This document shows positions 57,309 through 64,000 of a stretch of 64,000 nt of DNA, piece by piece (position 1 is the first letter of the stretch; every line of letters starts with the position of its first letter). A model generated the notes under the pieces. That model was not told the DNA's origin. It ran no database searches and saw only the letters and a program-made list of their open reading frames with translations. The stretch comes from Gongronella butleri (taxonomy: Eukaryota; Mucoromycota; Mucoromycetes; Mucorales; Cunninghamellaceae). The translations under genes and the position numbers were made by a program. The DNA lies in the NCBI GenBank assembly GCA_025201375.1, contig JAIWZP010000037.1, positions 124,001 through 188,000 on the forward strand. Reading direction: 5' to 3'.

Positions 57309-58554
57309 ATGGAGGATCCACGCACAGGGTCTATTTTAACTGAAAAAGATCTGTTGATGATCGCCAGGCGCGCGATTGCGATACTCAGCGATATCATTCA
57401 CGACCGCACCGACGTCATACAGCAATGCAAAGCGCAGTATGAGGAGCGTGTCAGCTACCAGGGCAAGTATGTCAACATGGGAGAGCTGGACGACGCGCTT
57501 TTGGACCACATGGTGTGCCTCATGCTGCAGATCGTGCTGACACTCAAAATGGCACAGACCATCTGCGGTTACAATGACGACGACAACTGCTTTCATAGCC
57601 AATTTGTCGCAATCCGCAACCTTGTTACACGTGTTTTAACCAGCCACCCGATTTTCGGTCCATCATCTTGGATTGCCTGACTTTTGATGGCTATGCGCCT
57701 GTGCCCTTTGACGCGTTTTTACAGCACGGGCACCAAACGACACACGGCATTAGCCTATTTTTAGAAAACAAGTACCAAATCTCCATTACATTGCCCAGCA
57801 ATTTTGTCGTGGTCGATGCAAGGCACGAGTCCGCATCTGGTGGCGGCTATCGGTTCTACATGATGTATGTGTGACGGCTGGGACGTGGTTAACAGCCCCA
57901 GCAATGCCCCCTCGGGGTACAATTACCGCATCGCTAATCGCGGATTTCAAGTGGCCGTCTATTGGCACCTTGTTTTCGTGGTCGTGCTCGTTTTTGGCAG
58001 CATTGCAGGTGTTACGGCCGCCAACGTGCTGAGGCGCGAGTGGCTCAATGATGCGGGAATTGACTCTACCAGCTTGCTCAGTCTGATTATTGTCGTTCTT
58101 GGCATTCTGATCACAGGAATCAAGACCGTGCTTGCACGGGCTTGGTCGTGGTATGACTGCATCCGTCGTGGCTGCTAATATATCACGCGTCGGTCACACA
58201 CACATCAATCTGTTCGCTGGCTGCGCCGTCAATGCGCCTAAAGAGCAGCAGGCCCATTTTAACAAGACGGGTTTCTCTTACGTCATTAGCTCCGAGTCCA
58301 ATGGCTCCATTGTCGCCAACGTGCCTGTCTCGAGCACGCAGCTCATCAAGCACGGCGTCGTCGTCTTGGAACAGACGCGCCAAAAGACAATCAAATCCAC
58401 AGGCACATGGGCACCGATGTGCATTGTGTTCCACACCGCCAATGGAGGCATTTAAGAATTGGAAAAAGTCGGAGGCAATGTCTACGTTGTCAAAAACCGC
58501 GCACAAGACCTGGGCATTATTCTCACACAGCATATGGAGATCTTGTTACGATGA
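57309..58554 (+). pseudogene. Decayed paralog of the membrane protein gene at 58835
   Basis: Aligns piecewise with the intact gene downstream: LLMIARRAIAILSDIIHDR against LKPLASRAIELIDKSINR; LMLQIVLTLKMAQTICGY against MLQIALSLRMAKTICEY; PVPFDAFLQHGHQTTHG against AVPFDGFLSHCHPAIMG; TSLLSLIIVVLGILITGIKT against TSMLSLIIVLVGILTTAMKA; HFNKTGFSYVISSESNGSI against LFNKNGFSYVSGSTKDGPI; and the end MEILLR against TNILLR. The reading frame changes three times (near 57670, 57870 and 58150) and a TAA at 58453-58455 interrupts the last block in frame. It starts at the ATG at 57309; an N-terminal part like that of the intact gene was not found. Both TM helices are still recognisable. A dead tandem duplicate is the simplest reading; unrecognised introns are less likely because the shifts lack splice sites. 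Confidence 0.75.
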
Positions 58555-58784
58555 AATACGTGCTTAAAAATAAAAAGCCAATAAAATGTGACAAAACGTC
58601 AGGGATTTTCTGCTTTGCAACTCCAAAAACAAGCACTTTCATGAGAAAAATGCCATTGAAACCTGTTCAAGTGTAAAACGTGCCTGCGGCTGCGCACTCA
58701 CAAGCATTATAGTCATGTGCATCCTGTACAACGGTGGGCTTAGGTCTTAAGTTCGCTCGTATCACTTTGATGATCTTTCTTTCG

Positions 58785-58821
<37 letters not shown>

Positions 58822-58834
58822 AAACCCGCCCGCT

Positions 58835-60280
58835 ATGCTCCAGCACATCCATTTCCTTGAAAAGCATCCGCCATTGAAGAGACATCCGTTAAAACGATTT
58901 GAGGTGCCAATAAGCTCGATTTCTGAACTTGGGGACCCTCAGCTGGATCATGTGCTTGAAGTCTTTCAAGTTGAAGGCACCAACGAGCAAACAATCAACT
59001 ATGACGCGTCTTCTTTGCAATCGGTGTTTGACCTCATTTGTGAACTGAAACACCCTGAAACCTACGCGCCTCTCTCGCATAAAAATGACTTGAAGCCTCT
59101 GGCGTCGCGTGCCATCGAGCTAATTGATAAATCGATCAATCGTATCATTCCCTTCGCCGCCAACGAACTACAAATCGAGACTCAAATGTCTTTGGTCCAA
59201 ATTTACGAAGAGCCGGACGATAGTCTCTGCCCTATTTTGCGCACCATGCTTCAAATTGCGCTCAGTCTAAGAATGGCTAAGACAATCTGCGAGTATGAGG
59301 CCGGAAAAATCGACAGTTGTTATCAATATTATACGATTCGAAGGCTCTTCCGCCGACTTTTTCAGCATCCTGCTGGTTCAAAATCAGTGTTTTTCAAACC
59401 CGTTGTTCTTGCCGATAAGCTAGCTCCCTTTGCCGTGCCATTTGATGGCTTTCTTTCGCACTGTCACCCCGCCATCATGGGTGCAGCTGTTTTTGTTTTG
59501 GTGCGTCATAGTATCGCCATTCGACAGGTACATCTGTGCGCCTTGGTTGTAAAGAATTTTGAAACTGTGACGAATCCAGACGACCTTCATCCTGCCCTGA
59601 TCTGTATGCATAATGAATGGCATATTGGTGGCTGCGACATAGCAGCTTTTGATGAACGTATCACGATACATGGCTTTCGCACGTCAATTCGATGGCATTG
59701 GATGATTGTGCTTGCGCTATTTTTTGGTGGTGTTGCTTTTGTCGTCTTGATCAACACGCTGAATCGCAATTGGGTGAATAGTGTTGGTGTAGATCCCACA
59801 AGTATGCTCAGTCTCATTATTGTTCTTGTTGGAATCCTGACAACAGCTATGAAAGCTGCTTTTGTGGAAAACTGGAGTTGGTTTGATTTCCTTCGCGGGC
59901 GTTACTACAAGACGCGTATAGGTGAATCCGAAATAGTTAACGTAGCTCGCATTGCCATCAAAGCAACTGTGAACCAAATGCATTTATTCAACAAGAATGG
60001 CTTTTCTTATGTTTCCGGCTCCACCAAGGACGGGCCAATTGTTACGGACATACCTGTAAATAGCGCGCAGCTTGCTCGCTACGGCGCTATTGTCGTATGG
60101 AATAACAAAAACAATCCAAATGTCTCTAATGATGAATGCATTGTGTTTTGTACGGGCAACAATCGTGTTTGCAGTCTAATACGCGTTGGCGTTGGCAGAA
60201 ATAGACAAAAAGTGGTGGATGCTGCTTTAGACACTGTAGGTGTCATTCTCTCAACACGTACAAATATATTGCTGCGGTGA
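58835..60280 (+). CDS. Unrecognised two-TM membrane protein (intact member of local family)
   Basis: Single exon, 481 residues, preceded by a T28 tract. The first roughly 285 residues are soluble-looking, with helical Leu/Ile-rich stretches (ASRAIELIDKSINRIIPFA; LRTMLQIALSLRMAKTICEY; YTIRRLFRRLFQHP). Two close hydrophobic helices follow: WMIVLALFFGGVAFVVLINTL (about 287-308) and SLIIVLVGILTTAMKAAFV (about 325-343), separated by NRNWVNSVGVDPTS. A roughly 120-residue soluble tail ends VILSTRTNILLR. No signal peptide, so both ends could be cytosolic. I recognise no family. Codon use is more AT-rich at third positions than in the housekeeping genes, suggesting young or poorly expressed genes. An (AAT)10 run follows 27 bases after the stop. 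Confidence 0.7.
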   Translation: MLQHIHFLEKHPPLKRHPLKRFEVPISSISELGDPQLDHVLEVFQVEGTNEQTINYDASSLQSVFDLICELKHPETYAPLSHKNDLKPLASRAIELIDKSINRIIPFAANELQIETQMSLVQIYEEPDDSLCPILRTMLQIALSLRMAKTICEYEAGKIDSCYQYYTIRRLFRRLFQHPAGSKSVFFKPVVLADKLAPFAVPFDGFLSHCHPAIMGAAVFVLVRHSIAIRQVHLCALVVKNFETVTNPDDLHPALICMHNEWHIGGCDIAAFDERITIHGFRTSIRWHWMIVLALFFGGVAFVVLINTLNRNWVNSVGVDPTSMLSLIIVLVGILTTAMKAAFVENWSWFDFLRGRYYKTRIGESEIVNVARIAIKATVNQMHLFNKNGFSYVSGSTKDGPIVTDIPVNSAQLARYGAIVVWNNKNNPNVSNDECIVFCTGNNRVCSLIRVGVGRNRQKVVDAALDTVGVILSTRTNILLR

Positions 60281-60307
60281 ATTGACACAAATTATAAAAT
60301 ATGAATA

Positions 60308-60337
60308 AATAATAATAATAATAATAATAATAATAAT
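60308..60337. repeat. (AAT)10 microsatellite
   Basis: Ten uninterrupted AAT units in the 3' region of the membrane protein gene. A shorter (AAT)n run occurs near 56117, upstream of its decayed paralog. Confidence 0.85.
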
Positions 60338-61458
60338 CAAATGCTTTGACACGAATTGAATCCTAGTTTTCGGCAGTCCACGCTGCAAAAGTATCAGAAA
60401 CGCTCAACACTAACCAGAAAATGTTTCAAACGTTCTGCATTATGCAAAAAAATGATTCTAATTTTTTTTTGCACAATCAGGCTTAAAAAGAACCTCTTAC
60501 GACTGCTAGAAAATGGCATATTTGAGATCTGAGAACAAGGGAAGACTGAGAAGCACACCGTCATGTTACTCTGGAATATCAATTGGACACACCAACGGGC
60601 ACAAAAAATCTGCAAATGTCCAATTTAAGTCCAATCATGTGCTAGCGGGTTCAATTGATTGTTTAGAACCAAGAGGCTGCGTTCATCGGGTGTGCCTTGG
60701 TCTCAGCTTTCCATTGAACTCCACTAAATCTCTACAAGGCGCCTGGAAAAAGATATTATTGTCCAGAAAAATCAGCGTTTCAGCAATTACGCTGCATTGG
60801 GAGCCAATTCAAAAGGATTGACCTCGCAACACCGCTTGTGTTGCTATCTATTGCGTTGGCGGAACGACAGAGACTTGAAAAAGAAGAAAAAAGTCATATC
60901 ATACTCGTCGGCCACACGCACGCCGCAATCTATTTTTTATTTATTTATAGTTGGCTGCGCTAATCATTCGACCTATGATAAAAACTATAGCCAACTGTTG
61001 AACCGACATCCTGTGCCACACACTTTCTGTTCCCGGTACAACAATTGCGCAAGCAGAGTCCGTGACAAGTAGAAATCTTGTACAAAAAAAAGAAAAAAAA
61101 AGCAACTCGAATCTTTTGCGTACACACCTGTGGCGCATTCTTCTCTCCACATGGCACCCTGTGTTGTTTAGTTGGAAACGTTTTTCGATCCATGACAAAA
61201 ATTAAATGCGTTTGGCAACGCACAACACACCGGTCCTCTAAAGAGCGAGGGTAATGCCATCGCATGCATTGATTATTCCCTCATTGGGAGAAATACAGTA
61301 GACGATGAATATCCTTCAATTCAAACACGTGGGCTGGCAACAACACTGCTGTCAAAGGTTTCAAGGGCTCAAAATGCCAAAATACTGTAATGAAATAAAA
61401 TGGAAAAAAAGCTAAGATTAACCTTGGATGTGACCTGCGAAAGGCCCAATCATCCAAA
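60338..61458. other. Gene-free stretch
   Basis: AT-rich, 1.1 kb. A plus frame of 102 codons at 60513-60821 (MAYLRSENKGRLRST...) has mixed composition but no motif or splice context; it is left uncalled. Nothing else seen. Confidence 0.4.
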
Positions 61459-62326
61459 TTACACCGCTAATTTATTAGCTTCCAAGGCGGAAGAGATGTA
61501 GCTCAACTGCTTGCTATTATTATGCAAATATATTATACGAATGACGGATAAGACCAGTATCATATAAATGTAGCGCATCGTTGTTGAATTTGGATTGGTG
61601 TCGAGCTGAAATGCAGGGACACGGTGCTGATCAGCAGAAGCAAGGTACATTTTCACGCGCGGCAGGTCCAATTCCAATAGCCGTAGGCACAATGGCAAGG
61701 AAAAAAACGTGAAAATGCCGCTTGCACTGCAACAGCGCGAGCCTGAAGTCGAACACCGGCAACGCGTTGAGCAAGGCCTTGAATCAAAGTGCTGAAAAAG
61801 GCAATGAGAAGCAATAGGTATCCAAACAACCCATCAATGAACCGTAAAAATTTTGCCCTGAAAGCTTGATAGACCATTGGCATGTTGCCAGCGAGCATCG
61901 GTGCAGCCGCATGTGTACCGCCGATGCCAATGGGGACTTGATCATGTGCATCATCAACCTCAATGGGGGCTGGATCACTCGAAGAAATCAAATCATCCGA
62001 GACTTCCGAGCCATCAATGGGACTGATACAAAAAAAATTGTCTGCATGAGCACTCGTATCCTTTTTATTCTTTTTTTTTTTTTGGCTTACAAGAGGATGC
62101 GGTGGACGTGAACCAAATGGTTGAGGACCGATTCTTCATCATCAAAGGTGCTGGTTCACGAGCAGCAGCCATACACCGTGACGCCAGTGACGGCACGTGC
62201 GAGGGTATCCACAGGCTGCTCAGTAACCTCCAGGCCATGGGTTTCGAAAATGTGGACTCGAAAGAGCGCAGGATGACCACGGTCGTTGTGCTCGACACAA
62301 AATGGGCAGCAATACACGACAGGCAT
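61459..62326 (-). pseudogene. Degraded membrane-protein gene candidate with Cys/His motif
   Basis: Minus-strand exon from an ATG at 62326: MPVVYCCPFCVEHNDRGHPA LFRVHIFETHGLEVTEQPV, with a CxxC-x(n)-H-x4-H arrangement like a C2H2 finger. A TGA at 62158 interrupts the frame, which then continues as TSTFDDEESVLNHLVHVHRI. A GT-AG intron (62090-62023) joins in phase to PIDGSEVSDDLISSSDPAPI and a clear TM helix, FIDGLFGYLLLLIAFFSTLI (about 61870-61810). The frame shifts again near 61690, after which another hydrophobic helix, RYIYMILVLSVIRIIYL, appears (61590-61540). Splicing plus hydrophobic helices suggest a former gene of the local membrane-protein cluster; the TGA and frameshift suggest decay. 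Functional assignment is impossible. Confidence 0.4.
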
Positions 62327-63083
62327 GATCCACAAAAAAAAAAAAAAAAAAAAAAGCGAAAATAAATGTTGGAAAAAGGAAAAAGGAAAAAGAAAGAGTG
62401 AAATAGAGAAAATGAACCCGCTTTTACAGCATTCATGCTTGGAATCTACACAATGAATTGCAGCGCGTCTACTGTCGTCTTAGTTTGGTAAATCAAATTG
62501 ACATCCCCCTTGATCCCCATCCCTTTGAATGAAAACTATTAGTCCATGGCTAGCTTTGGTAAGCATTGGGACGCGCGAGATCTTCATTGCCGATCAAAAA
62601 AAAAAAAATAATAATCAAGAAAATGATATTCGCGCCATTTGATTTTCTCTGGTGAATGGCTCTGCCATAGTTTTTTTTTTTTTTTTTTTTGCAAAAGGCT
62701 GGAAATGATGATCGACAGAGAAATAAATATTTCAATCATCGCACAAGTTGCAACGAGAACAATGAAATGAAAGTGGTTCTAATTGGCTAATTTGAAATTT
62801 CATTGTGTTCTGGGCAGCATTGAGAAAACCAAGGTACCCCTCGAGGCCATGGACGTCAGAATATACACAACCAGAAGAATCACCGCGCGCCCAAAGCCTG
62901 CATTTCTCGAAAATTGTGTGATTGACAATGTTTTTCATGAATTGTGTATATTCAAGCGCCACGTCAGGCTATTTTATTGTAGAAAATAAGAATGTGTACT
63001 GTAGTAAATAAAAAAAGGAGAAATAAGGTCGGATGGCATTGGGGGCGCAGCACTGGGGCGCAACATCAGCCGCATTGGCGATC
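62327..63083. other. Gene-free stretch
   Basis: 757 bp with poly-A (62334-62355), poly-T (62670-62690) and a purine-rich block (62370-62400). On the minus strand 62800-62900 has a short hydrophobic frame (RAVILLVVYILTSMASRG) that could be another relic of a membrane protein; it lacks a start and context. Confidence 0.35.
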
Positions 63084-64000
63084 TTAAGCTTGGCCCTCGA
63101 TTGGGCCAGCGGATGTCGAAGGCGTGTTATTTTGAGGCGCCGTCGTGCCTGTGTCTTCTGCCGGTGCGGCCTGAGATGTGGATTGCTCGGACGACAGTGT
63201 CAAGGTGGACTGCAATTGATTCGGCTGCGCGTCTGGTGGCAATTCTGTGGGCGACGACGTGGAAGCGACAGAGACTTGTGAGACTTCATTAAGAACAGGC
63301 TCGGCCATAGCAGTCAAGGAAGCCGCTATTGCTGGTTGAAGCCCATTTGATATCTCATCCGTGTCCGGGGGTGTGCCTCCATTGGATGGCGATCCATCTG
63401 TCGGCGTGCCTGCATCAGGTGGCGTGCCTCCAAGAGCTGCCATTGTCGAGGTGGTTGAGGATGGGACGAGCTTTGCAAAAAAAAAAAAAAAAAAGTGAAA
63501 TTAGCACAATGAATCCAAAATCTTTTTATTTTTTTTTGCCGCACACGTACCATAGACCACATCAATGCTGGGATATTCAACACCGACCGTACGAGCAGGT
63601 ACACGACGAGCAACAGGGCGTACAAAACGCTTCCAACGATGATGACCAAAAAAAAGCCAATGGACAAGATGGATCCAATGCCACGCCAGACAAAGAGCCA
63701 CGCCAAAACAAAGACAACGAGCGCGCTGAAAAGCGTGTAATTGATAGTCATTTTGCTGACTTGTTGAAGAGAGATGTAGACAGACAGACAATCGTGAGAC
63801 ACCATGGTCGAAATGTATGTCCAGAGGGCCAGATAGGTGGGTTGCCATTGCGCAGTTTGTGGAAGTAGCTCTCCAGGCGGCACCACATGCGGCTGCAGCT
63901 GTCCATGCACAAATGAACCAATATTGGCAATCAAGTAGACAACGGCTGGAAGCAGGCCAATGGCAGCGGCACACGCCAAAATAAACCAAACATATATCTG
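63084..64000 (-). CDS. Partial multi-pass membrane protein with Pro/Thr-rich tail (5' end beyond window)
   Basis: Two exons on the minus strand: 64000-63551 (open to the right edge) and 63470-63084, joined by a GT-AG intron with an A/T-rich tract; at least 278 residues. Visible helices: VWFILACAAAIGLLPAVVYLI, YTLFSALVVFVLAWLFVW and ILSIGFFLVIIVGSVLYALL with LVVYLLV. Between the first two lies a hydrophilic loop (HGQLQPHVVPPGELLPQTA). The C-terminal exon encodes a disordered tail rich in Pro, Thr and Ser with TP/TD repeats (GGTPPDAGTPTDGSPSNGG). No family recognised. Whether it belongs with the 58-kb protein is open, since no residue-level similarity was seen. An upstream start lies outside the window. 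Confidence 0.6.

Noticed and set aside
60513..60821. 102-codon plus-strand ORF
   Set aside because: Plausible length but no motif, no leader or splice context, and AT-rich random-like composition.
1..64000. tRNA, rRNA, CRISPR arrays, bacterial operon signals
   Set aside because: No cloverleaf with internal A/B boxes, no rRNA-like conserved blocks, and no regularly spaced short repeats were seen by eye. The genes are spliced and eukaryotic. A tRNA scan would be needed to exclude a hidden tRNA.

Overview
This window is nuclear DNA of an intron-rich eukaryote, most probably an early-diverging filamentous fungus (Mucoromycota/Mucoromycotina-like; this is inference from gene content). Introns are short, nearly all GT-AG, with very long poly-T tracts before the acceptor. 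The gene set mixes fungal types (Nup49-type FG nucleoporin, Cce1/Ydc2 resolvase, Kin1 kinase, Igo1 endosulfine) with genes lost from yeasts but kept in basal fungi and animals (NTAQ1, TMEM62, TTC39, STYX). Exon joins were built by hand from reading frame, splice sites and family motifs; coordinates for spliced genes are outer limits, with exons listed in the evidence. Layout: 0-3.5 kb is transposon-derived (an LTR element running off the left edge, plus degenerate tandem and dispersed repeats). 3.5-11.6 kb carries a secreted-domain single-pass membrane protein, a SPRY protein with a PPxY motif, an endosulfine (minus), a disordered Ser-rich protein divergent from it, and a putatively myristoylated methyltransferase (minus). 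11.6-15.2 kb is mostly repeat or empty. 15.3-22.2 kb holds an HSPA12-type Hsp70, a Kin1/MARK kinase and, convergent to it, an N-terminal glutamine amidohydrolase. 22.2-26.1 kb is a repeat island with a solo LTR and a cluster of palindromic TACTGTA/TATCATA motifs. 26.1-42.5 kb is dense and entirely plus-strand: cysteine synthase, TTC39/Iml2, Nup49/Nup58, TMEM62-like metallophosphoesterase, and a multi-pass protein that needs a 5-nt micro-exon. 42.5-48.1 kb has splicing factor PRP3 (minus) flanked by copies of a dispersed repeat, one of which truncates an acid sphingomyelinase pseudogene. 49-55 kb has a small secreted Cys protein, a Holliday-junction resolvase, a STYX-like phosphatase with an intact CX5R site, and a tiny spliced zinc-knuckle gene. 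57-64 kb is a cluster of unrecognised, rapidly decaying membrane proteins: one intact gene, its broken paralog, and two more candidates. Functional links are housekeeping rather than operonic: nutrient/cell-cycle signalling (Igo1, Kin1), N-degron processing, nuclear pore, spliceosome, cysteine synthesis and mitochondrial DNA resolution. The most interesting new items are the 34-residue zinc-knuckle microgene with a 16-nt exon, the 5-nt micro-exon, the CX5R-bearing STYX, the palindrome cluster and the decaying membrane-protein family.
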